A stretch of 46,981 nt of DNA, taken from contig JALUVJ010000080.1 of assembly GCA_027020665.1 (NCBI GenBank), positions 1 to 46,981 of the forward strand. Reading direction: 5' to 3'. Below the pieces are notes generated by a model. The model made no database searches, was not told the origin of the DNA, and saw nothing but the letters and a program-made list of their open reading frames with translations. Of this stretch, positions 17,265 through 26,051 are shown piece after piece (the first letter of the stretch is position 1; every line of letters starts with the position of its first letter). The DNA comes from Nitrospira sp. (GTDB taxonomy: Bacteria; Nitrospirota; Nitrospiria; SBBL01; JAADHI01). The position numbers and the translations under genes are program-made.

Positions 17265-19060
17265 AGACATACCAACAAACCCGTTTTAAGCACCTGCTTT
17301 TAAACCATCTTTCAGAGGTCAAGGGTGCCCTTTTCGCCGCAGTGCTCTGCTTGATCGGTTTTACCGCAACGGAATTGCTCGGCCCCTGGCCCCTCAAAAT
17401 TATTTTTGATTACATTCTTTTGCCGAATCCCTTGCCGGAATCATACTCTTTTTTGGAGCCCGTCTTTGCAAAAGGCCATACCTTTTCCCTGACGGTCCTG
17501 GCAGGTGCAGTACTCATCATTGCCCTGTTGCAGGGGGGGTTCTCCTATTTTCAGGTCCTCATTACCTCCCGCATCAGCTTTCATTTTGTTTATGTTATCC
17601 GGCGGGCGCTGTTCGACCATCTGCAACACCTCTCGCTTTCCTTTCACGACCGTGCGCGCTCGGGCGAACTCATGACCAAGATTTCGGGCGATACAAAAAT
17701 TCTAAAAGAGCTTTTTTCGGAATCCGCCCTCAATTTCGCGGCACACTTGATGAAGATTATCGGCATGTTTACGGTGATGTTTTTGTTGAACTGGAAACTC
17801 ACGCTGCTGGTTTCATTGACGCTTCCTCCGCTGATCGCCCTGCTTTTTTATGCCTTTCAAAAAATCAAGCACCAGGCAAAAAAACAACGCAAGGAAGAAG
17901 GCCGGATCGCGAGCAGAATCAATGAACTGCTGACCATGATTCCCCTCGTGCAGTCCTATGCGCGCGAGCCTTATGAAAAGGCGCGTTTTGAGAGCGAAAG
18001 CAGCGAAACACTGGAGCGCTCGATTCGCATAACACGCCTGACGGCGATCAGCACGCGCACGGTCGAAATCATCTGTGCCGTCGGCATTGCCGCCGCCATT
18101 TTTTTCGGATCGCAGCAAGTCCTTCATCGCTTCATGACACCGGGCGACTTGCTGGTTTTCATGTCTTATCTCAAACAAATGTATACCCCTTTAAAAAAAT
18201 TGCCGCGTCTTTTGTCCAAGTTTTCAAAAGCAAGGGTCAGCGCAAAGCGCATTGCGGCCCTCTTTTATGAAGAGCCCGAAATTTCAGACGCGGCGAAGCC
18301 CGTTTACGCCGAAAACCTGCGCGGAGAGATTCGGTTTGAGTCCGTTTCTTTCTCATACGATGACGGCCGGAAAATACTGGATCAGGTTTCCTTTTCCGTC
18401 GCACCGGGGCAGCGGGTCGCGCTTGTGGGAGCTTCCGGCGCGGGGAAATCGACAATCGCGAAACTCTTGTTGCGGCTTTACGAATTTCAGGCGGGTGAAA
18501 TCCGCATCGACGGCGTGGATATCCGAAAATACGCGCGAAAGTCCCTGCGCCGTGAAATCGCACTCGTCTTGCAAGAATCCGTTCTGCTCGGCGCGAGCAT
18601 CCGGGAAAACATCGCCTACGGGAAACCCGATGCGACGGACACGGAAATTGAAGCAGCCGCAGAACTTGCCTGCGCCGCAGGCTTTATAAAAGCTCTGCCC
18701 GAGGGCTATGAAACCCGGGTCGGCGAACGGGGCTGCACGCTCTCCGGCGGACAGCGGCAGCGCATCGCCTTGGCCCGCGCCATCATCCGGCAACCTTCCA
18801 TTCTCATTCTGGACGAACCCACAGCCGCCTTAGACGCCGCATCCTCCAAGGCCGTTCAGGCGGCGATGGCACGCTTCCAAAAGGGCCGGTCGGCCTTGGT
18901 CATCGTGCATCAACTGCATGACATCCGGGATTTTGATCAAATCATCGTTTTGAAAAACGGCCGGGTGGTCGAGCAGGGCACGCATCAAGACCTGCTCGCA
19001 AAAGGCGGATACTATTATGACTTGAGCCGAGCCGCCCATACGCTTCAGGGGATTTCATGA
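17261..19060 (+). CDS. MsbA-type ABC exporter (TMD-NBD fusion)
   Basis: A 599-residue half-transporter that works as a homodimer in the inner membrane. Six hydrophobic helices occupy roughly residues 20-320. The ATPase has Walker A GASGAGKST, Q-loop VLQES, signature LSGGQRQRIALARA, Walker B ILILDEPTAALD and H-loop VIVHQLHD, all intact. It starts by ATGA overlap. With the downstream outer-membrane channel it forms a plausible export route for the glycan or its lipid-linked precursor; the closest functional analogues are MsbA and the cyclic-glucan exporter NdvA. Confidence 0.92.
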   Translation: MKTYQQTRFKHLLLNHLSEVKGALFAAVLCLIGFTATELLGPWPLKIIFDYILLPNPLPESYSFLEPVFAKGHTFSLTVLAGAVLIIALLQGGFSYFQVLITSRISFHFVYVIRRALFDHLQHLSLSFHDRARSGELMTKISGDTKILKELFSESALNFAAHLMKIIGMFTVMFLLNWKLTLLVSLTLPPLIALLFYAFQKIKHQAKKQRKEEGRIASRINELLTMIPLVQSYAREPYEKARFESESSETLERSIRITRLTAISTRTVEIICAVGIAAAIFFGSQQVLHRFMTPGDLLVFMSYLKQMYTPLKKLPRLLSKFSKARVSAKRIAALFYEEPEISDAAKPVYAENLRGEIRFESVSFSYDDGRKILDQVSFSVAPGQRVALVGASGAGKSTIAKLLLRLYEFQAGEIRIDGVDIRKYARKSLRREIALVLQESVLLGASIRENIAYGKPDATDTEIEAAAELACAAGFIKALPEGYETRVGERGCTLSGGQRQRIALARAIIRQPSILILDEPTAALDAASSKAVQAAMARFQKGRSALVIVHQLHDIRDFDQIIVLKNGRVVEQGTHQDLLAKGGYYYDLSRAAHTLQGIS

Positions 19061-20400
19061 AGGGGGTGATGCGTCAACCGGCCTTCGTGATTTTCTGCCT
19101 GGGGTTTTGTTTTTTTCTTGCTTTTCCGAAACCCGCGCACGCGGCCGAGAAAACAAAGGACGCTCCGGCCATTGATCCGGAAGCTTCCCCCCCCTTGCGC
19201 CACCGGCGCAGCCCGGCATTTTCCTGGGGTGCGAAAATGAATTTGGAAGTCCGCCTCCGGGATAACCGAGATCTGCGTACGCGCCGTGATGACCGGGACA
19301 CCCGAACGACAGGGGAGCTTACATTTGCAGGCCTCTACCTGCCGCAAATAAAAGCTTTGCCCCCGGGACTTGCCTTTTTTGGAGAATTTGGGCTCACACG
19401 TGTCATCCGTCACAGAGAGGGACGCGGGAAGACAAGCGATGAAACAAGGCTCAGCTTTAGAAAGGGGCATGTGACTTGGCCGCGTTTTTTGCACCCGGCA
19501 CTGCGCCTGCGCGTGGGGCGGCAACGCTTTAAAGACCGGCGCGAATGGGTTTATGACGACACGCTTGACGCGGTGCGCATTTTTTATAAAAAAGACGGGC
19601 TCAGGCTCCAATTATCTTACAGCAGCAATGTTTTTGATCCCGAAAATACGGCAGACCGGATTAAAAACCTCATGTTCTTCGGACTTTACAGGATTTGGAA
19701 ACAAGATCAGACCGCCTTTTATTTCATCAACCGCCGCGGAAAATTCAATGAAGCCGACCCCGATTTCGACTTGAATTTCATCGGCATCTCCCTGCATGGA
19801 AAATCCTTGAAAAGACAGCGGTACTGGCTGGAATCGGCACTGGTTACGGGAGATGAAAAACAACGGGATGTGCTGGGGTACGGTTTTGATCTCGGCTGGA
19901 TTTCGCGGCTGAAACACCCTTACAAACCGGCCCTCACCCTGGCCTACGCCTTTGGTTCGGGCGATGCGAACCCCGACGATGCACGCGACAGAAGCTTCCG
20001 TCAGACGGGGCTGCAAGACAATGATGCCAAGCTGCGCGGCGTCACAAAAATCAAACAATACGGCGAACTCTTTGAGCCGGAACTAAGCAATCTTATGGTG
20101 GCAACGCTTGGGTTCGGATTCCGTCCCGCCAAAAAGGCTTCCATAGACATTGTCTATCACCGTTACACTCAGGTGTGGGCCTACGCGGGAAGAGAAAATG
20201 TGCTCCGGGATGCGGGCATTAAAGAAGACCCCAATGGAAAATCACGCAATTTGGGCGATGAAATCGACCTGGTCTTCGCTTGGAAAACAAACGCAAGATT
20301 ACGCTTTGAGTGGCTTGCGGCCTTTTTCCTGCCCGGTTCCGCTTTCGACAACACAGATCCGGCTTTTTTGGGAAAACTGAAAATCAGCTTTATCCTGTAG
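19057..20400 (+). CDS. Alginate-export-like outer-membrane barrel (AlgE family)
   Basis: A 447-residue secreted protein with signal peptide (FCLGFCFFLAFPKPAHAAEK) and a predicted beta-barrel ending GKLKISFIL. The segments RVGRQRFKDRREWVYDDTLDAVRIFY and GSGDANPDDARDRSFRQTGLQDN are typical of the alginate_exp family. Arg and Lys are plentiful, as expected for a channel passing an anionic polymer. It overlaps the ABC exporter gene as ATGA. This is the strongest sign that the operon exports a charged, perhaps phosphorylated, glycan. Confidence 0.85.
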   Translation: MKGVMRQPAFVIFCLGFCFFLAFPKPAHAAEKTKDAPAIDPEASPPLRHRRSPAFSWGAKMNLEVRLRDNRDLRTRRDDRDTRTTGELTFAGLYLPQIKALPPGLAFFGEFGLTRVIRHREGRGKTSDETRLSFRKGHVTWPRFLHPALRLRVGRQRFKDRREWVYDDTLDAVRIFYKKDGLRLQLSYSSNVFDPENTADRIKNLMFFGLYRIWKQDQTAFYFINRRGKFNEADPDFDLNFIGISLHGKSLKRQRYWLESALVTGDEKQRDVLGYGFDLGWISRLKHPYKPALTLAYAFGSGDANPDDARDRSFRQTGLQDNDAKLRGVTKIKQYGELFEPELSNLMVATLGFGFRPAKKASIDIVYHRYTQVWAYAGRENVLRDAGIKEDPNGKSRNLGDEIDLVFAWKTNARLRFEWLAAFFLPGSAFDNTDPAFLGKLKISFIL

Positions 20401-20455
20401 CCTGTGCGGGCGCAAAGGCGCACGATTTTGCCGTGATTCAACATGAGGGTGTGAG

Positions 20456-21259
20456 ATGAAATTAAAAAGAAAAATCCGTGTTCATTCGCATGGTTTTTTG
20501 CAGGGCGCGCTGTTTTTTCTGCTTTGCTTGATGCCTGCCTGCGGCGGCATTGTTCCGGCATCGGGGCCGAAGGTGGTTTCAAGCAGCCCGTCGGATGAAA
20601 ACAACACTGACTTCCCCTTAAACCGGGGGCTCAGTGTGACCTTCAACAAAACCATGAATGCCGAAACCCTGAACGAAAAGACCTTCTTTCTTCATGAAGC
20701 CGGCATACCGACCGCGATTCCGGCCAGGATCGCAACGGACGGCATTACCGCGCGTCTCAAACCGCTGTCCAATCTGAAGTTTTCAACATCCTACGTCTTC
20801 ACCGTAAACCGGGGCGCGACTGACAAGGCCGGCAACGCATTGTCCGAGGTGTTTGCGCAGAGGCTCACCACGCTTGCCGCGCCGGCACCGGGCCCGGTTC
20901 CGGATCCCGGCGCCGGATTGGATACGGAAGCGCCCCGCATCCTCTCCGTCAGCCCCTCAAACGGGGCATCCGATGTGCGGCTTGACAGCATCATAACCGT
21001 TCTCTTCAGCGAGCCCGTCGATCCGGCGACGCTGACCGCGGAGACCTTCGACCTCAGCAAGGGCGCACAGGCAAAAAACCTCTTTTTGTCGGGACAAATG
21101 GCCGTTTTCGAGCCCGAAGCGGATCTCAGGCCGGACGAACACTACAATGTTACAATCACTACAGGTATCAAAGATCTGGCAGGAAATGCCCTTGCTTCGG
21201 ATTTTATTTGGACTTTTTCGACAGAAGATGATGACGAAGATGAGGAGGACTTCAATTAA
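20456..21259 (+). CDS. Lipoprotein with two Big_5 (Ig-like) domains
   Basis: A 267-residue lipoprotein: hydrophobic signal, lipobox MPAC, then two bacterial Ig-like Big_5 repeats, VVSSSPSDENNTDFPLNRGL and ILSVSPSNGASDVRLDSIIT, each ending in a '...DKAGNALS' or 'DLAGNALAS' turn. A PAPGPVPDPG linker joins them, and the protein ends in a very acidic tail DDDEDEED. It lies 55 bases after the barrel gene, the only real gap in the operon. It may be a surface anchor or adhesin for the exported glycan; that role is inferred from position only. Confidence 0.8.
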   Translation: MKLKRKIRVHSHGFLQGALFFLLCLMPACGGIVPASGPKVVSSSPSDENNTDFPLNRGLSVTFNKTMNAETLNEKTFFLHEAGIPTAIPARIATDGITARLKPLSNLKFSTSYVFTVNRGATDKAGNALSEVFAQRLTTLAAPAPGPVPDPGAGLDTEAPRILSVSPSNGASDVRLDSIITVLFSEPVDPATLTAETFDLSKGAQAKNLFLSGQMAVFEPEADLRPDEHYNVTITTGIKDLAGNALASDFIWTFSTEDDDEDEEDFN

Positions 21260-21363
21260 AAACGCAGGGCTTTAAGGAAGCGCTGATTAAGTCATGAATT
21301 GTTTTTTCGAGGCCAAAATTCCCGGCTTCGGCGGTCATCGCAAAGGCACGCGTGATTTTCGTT

Positions 21364-22131
21364 CTACTTTTCCGGCATGATTTTGAGGACTTCTTTGATG
21401 ACGCTTGATGTTTTCGGGATGGGGCCGATTTCCGGGAATGCAACGGTTTCGATTGATTTGACCATGCCGACATCCAGTGCAAACCAGGTGGTGGTTTTGT
21501 CGGTGAGTTCAACGACCGTATTGTTTGAGGAAAGCGTGAATTTAATACTCATAAACCCGTTGAGCTTGAAGGCATCTTTAAATACACCGGCAGGGACGGA
21601 AACCGTTTCAAACCCTGCTACAGTCACTTCTGCTTTCACTTCCGCCAATTCTTCAATCCCGTCCTGATCCAAATCCCGTCCGAAAGGAACGGCCTTTTTT
21701 TCAACCTGCACAAAGGATTCACCGACATGCAGGGGAAATTTCATCACTAAATAGGGTACCAGTTTTTCTTCAAAAGCCGTGGTGGGCTCGCCGCCGTGAT
21801 AAACAATGCTGTCCGCATTGCGTGAAAAATAACTCTGCGAAGGCCCTTGATTGCCTTCATTGCTTTCGGTAAAGACTATGACGTTTACCCCGTCTTTTTG
21901 CTTAAAGCCTTTGACCGTCGTAATGTTTGTAAAGGTTGCAATTTGCTGAATTTTTTCTTCAATCGTGCCCTCATAGGTCCAGCGCATCCCGACCTCATCG
22001 GGAAAATAACGCCCGGCATCTTTGACCGGCGGCGCGGCGTTAAGTGATGCGGCTGTGCCGACAAGCAGGCCCGAGAGTACATAAAAAAAGAGAGGGGATC
22101 TTTTTAGAACATCTTTAAAATATTGCGTCAT
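21364..22131 (-). CDS. Secreted protein of unknown function (DUF3108/TapB-like)
   Basis: A 255-residue protein with a signal peptide (LSGLLVGTAASLNAAPP). GRYFPDEVGMRWTYEG and VSVPAGVFKDAFKL resemble the beta-rich fold found in DUF3108/TapB-like periplasmic proteins, which often have 'FPL..G..W' and 'VPAGTF.da.k' motifs. ATG at 22131 sits after GAGGAGGAGTG. It lies 31 bases after the nuclease gene on the same strand, so the two form an operon, inside repeat ends. Function unknown. Confidence 0.6.
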   Translation of the reverse strand: MTQYFKDVLKRSPLFFYVLSGLLVGTAASLNAAPPVKDAGRYFPDEVGMRWTYEGTIEEKIQQIATFTNITTVKGFKQKDGVNVIVFTESNEGNQGPSQSYFSRNADSIVYHGGEPTTAFEEKLVPYLVMKFPLHVGESFVQVEKKAVPFGRDLDQDGIEELAEVKAEVTVAGFETVSVPAGVFKDAFKLNGFMSIKFTLSSNNTVVELTDKTTTWFALDVGMVKSIETVAFPEIGPIPKTSSVIKEVLKIMPEK

Positions 22132-22162
22132 CACTCCTCCTCATTTAATCCGCGTTTCCTTA

Positions 22163-23362
22163 TCATCGCCCGCCCCGCCCTTGGTTTTTGGGAAAGGCTT
22201 TGATCCAGGGCGTTTGATCGGGGGTGCCGAATTTTTTGATTGCTTCAATGCGTTCCCCGTCCCATCCGTTTTTTTCGATGCGTTTCGCCAAGGCAAAAAC
22301 ATCGAGTGACGAAACTTCATCCCAAAGTCCGGCGGCTCTGACCGCCTCTTCCAGTTTTTGACGACCCGGGTCTTTTCGGCCGGGGAATTTGATGTTGTTG
22401 TAAAATTTGACCAAAATTTTGTGATCTTTAGTGAAGACGGTTTCGACGCCCTTCTTTTTTGTGTAATCGGTGAGGGCTTCTTTGACTTTTTTAAGTTCCT
22501 TTTTGATCTTTTCTTCTTCGGCCTGCAAATAAACCAGTCGTTCACCCAACTGCACACCGGTCTCTCCCTCGTATTCATTTTTGGGCAGGTTTTGGGTTTC
22601 AAAAAGATGTTTGAATTGCGGGCAAATGGCTTGATGTTCACACCAGTTGCAAAGACCGCTCTTTTTGCTGGGAAAGGTTGTGGCGGATTCGATTTCCCGA
22701 ATCAGCGCGATGGTTTCCTCGCGCAGCGTTTCCAGCGCTTCCGCACTGCGACGGGAATGAATTTCCTGATCAAACATTAAATAATGCCAAACCAGCTCCA
22801 CCTCTTCGACATCCGGCCAGAGTTGTTTGATCGCCATTTGATAATAGGCCAACTGACGGTCTTCATCAAGATCCTGCTGGCTGGGAAGGAAGGATTTGGC
22901 TTTGTAATCATGAATCCAAACCACCTTGTCTTTGGGCTGGCTGATGCGATCAATGAATCCGATCAGTCTGTACTTGCCTTCCGCATCCAAATTCAATTCG
23001 ATGCGATGCTCAATGCCCAAAGTACGGCCCTGGTCAAAAGGCGCATAACGATTGTAATAATCCACGATACATTTTTCACCCAAGGCCTCGTAATTATCAG
23101 GCGTCAAGTCTTCACGGACGATTTTTACCTCGTCGTGCCAGGCCTTTCGAAAGCTTCGATGATAAAAATCCAGCAGGGATTCCAACGTCACGGTCTTACA
23201 AAATTTGAGATCCGTGTAAAGTGTTTCAAGCGTTTCATGCACACGCGAGCCCATGAAGGCTTCGATGCCTTCGGAATCGGTCGTGATGCCGTCGATATAA
23301 GTAAATTTAAATTTTTGCGGACATTGCCGGTAGGTATCCAAACGGGAGGCGGAATAAAGCAT
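22163..23362 (-). CDS. PD-(D/E)XK nuclease with Cas4/AddB-like Fe-S cysteines
   Basis: A 399-residue protein of the PDDEXK_1 (RecB/Cas4) superfamily. SASRLDTYRQCPQKFKFTYI is the N-terminal Cys segment. The active site is GSRVHETLE, then RLIGFIDRI, then VWIHDYKAKS (D-x-K). GLCNWCEHQAICPQ supplies the other three cysteines of a 4Fe-4S cluster, as in AddB and Cas4. A coiled segment (EEEKIKKELKKVKEAL) and a C-terminal domain follow; no helicase motifs and no neighbouring cas genes are present. It probably acts in DNA end processing. Confidence 0.85.
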   Translation of the reverse strand: MLYSASRLDTYRQCPQKFKFTYIDGITTDSEGIEAFMGSRVHETLETLYTDLKFCKTVTLESLLDFYHRSFRKAWHDEVKIVREDLTPDNYEALGEKCIVDYYNRYAPFDQGRTLGIEHRIELNLDAEGKYRLIGFIDRISQPKDKVVWIHDYKAKSFLPSQQDLDEDRQLAYYQMAIKQLWPDVEEVELVWHYLMFDQEIHSRRSAEALETLREETIALIREIESATTFPSKKSGLCNWCEHQAICPQFKHLFETQNLPKNEYEGETGVQLGERLVYLQAEEEKIKKELKKVKEALTDYTKKKGVETVFTKDHKILVKFYNNIKFPGRKDPGRQKLEEAVRAAGLWDEVSSLDVFALAKRIEKNGWDGERIEAIKKFGTPDQTPWIKAFPKNQGRGGR

Positions 23363-23455
23363 CTTTTACTCTTTCGGGTTAAATCATCAAAACGAAAGGA
23401 ATTGTACTGGGGCGATTGGAAGAAGTCAAAACGACATTTTAAAAGCAACTCAAAT

Positions 23456-23471
23456 TTAATCAGCGCTTTCT
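23456..23471 (-). repeat. Terminal repeat copy (right end of the bounded segment)
   Basis: On the minus strand AGAAAGCGCTGATTAA, one mismatch to the end at 21275. It lies in a 240-base gap between the nuclease and hypothetical gene; the rest of that gap shows nothing I can support. Confidence 0.55.
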
Positions 23472-23602
23472 TTTAAAAAACGAAGGGCCTCACCTTGTAT
23501 TCTGCATAGGCGGGGGCAGACGGTTTTTTCAAGGCAAGCGGACCAAATGAAGCGGTTAAGGACGTTTTTGAGAATAAAAAGGTGTCCCGCGCGGTGCAGG
23601 CG

Positions 23603-24103
23603 CTATTCTATTTTTGTGTAAATCCCTTCCACAAGACATTCTGAATGCTCAATGTGTAAACTGCCAAAACCGGTTCCGCTCAAGGAGAGGACGGCCTGTC
23701 GATTTTGCGCAAGACGGTCGCACCCTTTTGTTTTAATGTACGAAGCCGTATCTAAAACGGCATACCAATCTTCCTCTTCGCGCGTGACGGTCACAGCGTA
23801 ACTGCCCATCCCTTCAACACTCCGTTTGTAGGCCGCCTTGACCTCACATTTTTCCTCGGCTTGACGAAAGCGGATTATTTTGGAGTCCGTATCGATCTTA
23901 AGAAAAGGGCCTTGATGCTGAGCCATTTCATCGCAGTTTCGGGTTTGAATCAAAATGGGTTTTTCGAAAAGCTTGAAAAAATTTTTTGAGATTTTTACGG
24001 CTTCGATCTCAAAATCTTCCGCATATACAAGCGGCGCAAAAAGAATCATGAGCATCAGGAATTTGAATAGCACAACATTTAAAACTGAGGGGGGTTCATT
24101 CAT
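23603..24103 (-). CDS. Hypothetical periplasmic protein with four cysteines
   Basis: A 166-residue protein with a hydrophobic signal (LFKFLMLMILFAPLVYA followed by ED). The mature part is rich in beta strand and has four Cys (RNCDEM, EKCEVK, KGCDRL, SECLVE) spaced as two similar halves, suggesting two disulfides. No family was recognised. No clear ribosome-binding site is visible; an internal Met (MLMILF) is an alternative start. It lies upstream of nothing co-oriented except the repeat-bounded segment, and downstream of tRNA-Thr. Confidence 0.55.
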   Translation of the reverse strand: MNEPPSVLNVVLFKFLMLMILFAPLVYAEDFEIEAVKISKNFFKLFEKPILIQTRNCDEMAQHQGPFLKIDTDSKIIRFRQAEEKCEVKAAYKRSVEGMGSYAVTVTREEEDWYAVLDTASYIKTKGCDRLAQNRQAVLSLSGTGFGSLHIEHSECLVEGIYTKIE

Positions 24104-24132
24104 GTGTGAGTCATAAATTATTGGAATAACGG

Positions 24133-24204
24133 AGCCGGCGAGTGGAATTGAACCACCGACCTGCTGATTACGAATCAGCTGCTCTGCCCCTGAGCTACGC
24201 CGGC
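24133..24204 (-). tRNA. tRNA-Thr (CGU)
   Basis: The minus strand folds as a cloverleaf: acceptor GCCGGCG with CGCCGGC, D-arm GTAGCTCAG, anticodon arm GCTGA-TTCGTAA-TCAGC and T-arm GGTTCAATTCC. The anticodon CGU reads ACG. The 3' end is encoded as T-CCG, so CCA must be added or repaired. Confidence 0.93.
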
Positions 24205-24236
24205 AAAAAGAGAGGATGAATACGAGAAGCGGAATT

Positions 24237-25238
24237 TCAGTTCAACTCAACAGCAGATTCTCCCAAAATGTCCTTGTGTACAACCTGACCGCTCGGCCCA
24301 AACGGACCCAAGTCACGACCGTCTAGTTGTACACGAACACCGCCCGCATTGCCAAGTGTTAAACGAAATTTTTTACTGGCCTTCCATTCAACGGCGTCAT
24401 TGGGTTGAAGCAAGGCTTCCCGAACATCTTCATCGTCGATCGTCACCTGAACCCACGAGGCTTCCATCGCTTCCAGGGAGAGCACGTATTCTTTGACCTC
24501 CTCCACATCAGCCTGCAAGCCCTGCAAATCCGAAGTATCTTCCACAGGATCGGCATCACGGACTTCTGTCGGATCAGGGAGATCCGTCGGAGCGGTCATT
24601 GCAACCTCCGTTTCCGGATCCTCCGGCTTAAGCGTATCCATCTTGCCTTCATCTTCATCGGAAGCCGCTTCGGGTTCAGGCGGCATGGTTTTATCTTCCG
24701 AAGGAAGAGGGGTTTCCGGAGCAATGGGGTCCGGGAAGGGAAGAGCTTCGGAAACAAGTTCCGTTTCTAAAATTTCGGGCAAAACCGGGTTTTCCGGCGC
24801 GCTGACCTTCGGGGGCAATATGGAAGACAATACATTGATTTCTTTGTCTTTTTTAGAGAGCAAGCCCACCAAGGTTAAAAGTGCGAAAACCAAGCCCGCA
24901 ACCGATAAGACAATGCGGCGGGGAAAGGGCAGACGATTTGATTTTTCCACCTGAACATGGGATAAAATCTTATCCCGCGCTTTAGAGTCGGAAAAGGGTT
25001 CACTGGGTGTTGCGTATTCGGAGAAGGCTTCTGTGATCCGCCTGTGATCCACCCCCACACATTCCGCATAACTTCTTAAAAAACCCTTCGCGGTGACTTG
25101 ATTTGGTAACAGGTCTAGGCGGTTCGTTTCTATGGCTTCAATAAAACGAACCGGAATACGCGTAAGCGAGACAAGTTCTTCAATGGAAATGTTCTGTTCT
25201 TCCCGTTTTTGTTGCAGGTATTCCCCTAAATTTTCCAT
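24237..25238 (-). CDS. rodZ: RodZ-like cytoskeletal protein
   Basis: A 333-residue protein in RodZ order: N-terminal HTH_25 domain (GEYLQQKREEQNISIEELVS ... FIEAIETNRLDLLP ... AKGFLRSYAECVGVD), one transmembrane segment (VLSVAGLVFALLTLVGLL), a Pro/Glu/Asp-rich periplasmic linker and a C-terminal DUF4115 domain (EASWVQVTIDDEDVREALLQ ... GNAGGVRVQLDG). RodZ links MreB to the elongation machinery. The gene follows the TPR lipoprotein gene by 43 bases in a minus-strand operon. Confidence 0.88.
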   Translation of the reverse strand: MENLGEYLQQKREEQNISIEELVSLTRIPVRFIEAIETNRLDLLPNQVTAKGFLRSYAECVGVDHRRITEAFSEYATPSEPFSDSKARDKILSHVQVEKSNRLPFPRRIVLSVAGLVFALLTLVGLLSKKDKEINVLSSILPPKVSAPENPVLPEILETELVSEALPFPDPIAPETPLPSEDKTMPPEPEAASDEDEGKMDTLKPEDPETEVAMTAPTDLPDPTEVRDADPVEDTSDLQGLQADVEEVKEYVLSLEAMEASWVQVTIDDEDVREALLQPNDAVEWKASKKFRLTLGNAGGVRVQLDGRDLGPFGPSGQVVHKDILGESAVELN

Positions 25239-25281
25239 TTTATTTTTTCACATCAGGAGGCCGAAGCAGATAAGCTTCCTT

Positions 25282-26049
25282 TTATTCCCTTGGATTTAAA
25301 CATGATCTCAGGTCTTTTTCTTCCGCAAGCTTCGGGGACAAGGTGATGACTTCTTGAAACGCTTTGTCCGCCAGGGGCTTGTCCCCTTCTTGCTGGTAAA
25401 TGCAGGCGAGGTTGTAATGGGCATTGATATCCTTCGGTTCAATTTGCAATACCCTTTTGTAGGAGGCAATCGATTTTTTTGTATCGCCCATCTTGGAATA
25501 AACCCGGCCAAGCAAGTTATGAACCGGAACGATGTTCGGGTTAACACGCAGCGCATTTTTCAGGGCAGCCACGGCATCCTCATATTTTTTCTGCCGCACA
25601 TAAACCAAACCCAAATTCCAATACGGTTTTTCCGGGGTTTCGTATTCTAAATTTTTAAGTGCATTTTTGTAAGATGCCGTGGCTTTTTCAAAATCCCCTT
25701 GCAATGAATAGACACGGCCTAAATAATTGTATGCTTCGGAATATTCGGAGTCGATTGAAATCGCTTTTTGAAAAGCGGCAACGGCTTTTTCATAGCTTTC
25801 TTGCTGAAAATAGATATGGCCCAGCGCATAATAGGCATCCCGATGGCGCGGGTCCAACTTGATGGTTTTTTGAAATTCAATATAGGCTTTTTGAATGGCG
25901 GGTTTCTCACCCATGAGATGGGCGATGCCCAGCTTATAATGCGAGCTTGCGGTCCGCTCCCTTTTTATCCGGGATTCGCTCATGCCGCAACCGACCAAGA
26001 GCGACAGGGTCAAAAGCAGGAGGGAAATTTTCCACGTCGTGATATGCAT
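25282..26049 (-). CDS. TPR-repeat lipoprotein (PilW/PilF-like)
   Basis: A 255-residue outer-membrane lipoprotein with lipobox LLVGC followed by about six tetratricopeptide repeats (for example AYYALGHIYFQQESYEKAVA, NYLGRVYSLQGDFEKA, HYNLACIYQQEGDKPLADKA). The arrangement resembles PilW/PilF pilotins and NlpI adaptors. No pilus genes are in the window, so a role as envelope scaffold with RodZ is equally possible. It starts three bases after the PfkB gene ends. Confidence 0.82.
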   Translation of the reverse strand: MHITTWKISLLLLTLSLLVGCGMSESRIKRERTASSHYKLGIAHLMGEKPAIQKAYIEFQKTIKLDPRHRDAYYALGHIYFQQESYEKAVAAFQKAISIDSEYSEAYNYLGRVYSLQGDFEKATASYKNALKNLEYETPEKPYWNLGLVYVRQKKYEDAVAALKNALRVNPNIVPVHNLLGRVYSKMGDTKKSIASYKRVLQIEPKDINAHYNLACIYQQEGDKPLADKAFQEVITLSPKLAEEKDLRSCLNPRE

Positions 26050-26051
26050 GT

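Larger units (their letters stand above)
21275..23471. mobile_element. Two-gene segment bounded by inverted repeat ends
   Basis: The left end AGGAAGCGCTGATTAAGTC (from 21275) and the right end TTAATCAGCGCTTTCT (to 23471) are inverted, with one mismatch over 16 bases. The left end corresponds to one end of the 46031-46101 MITE-like element and the right end to its other end. TTTA flanks both sides. The enclosed genes (21364-22131, 22163-23362) include no transposase, so movement would need help in trans. Independent insertion of two partial repeats is the alternative. Confidence 0.45.

Noticed and set aside
22163-23362. Cas4 as sign of a CRISPR locus
   Set aside because: No repeats with regular spacers and no cas1/cas2 anywhere in the window.
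22784-23476. Plus-strand ORF of 230 residues over the nuclease gene
   Set aside because: Antisense shadow of the PD-(D/E)XK frame, whose active-site motifs are complete.
23500-23602. Open plus frame reading AGADGFFKASGPNEAVKDVF
   Set aside because: Short, without start or family match; could be a gene scrap but cannot be supported.
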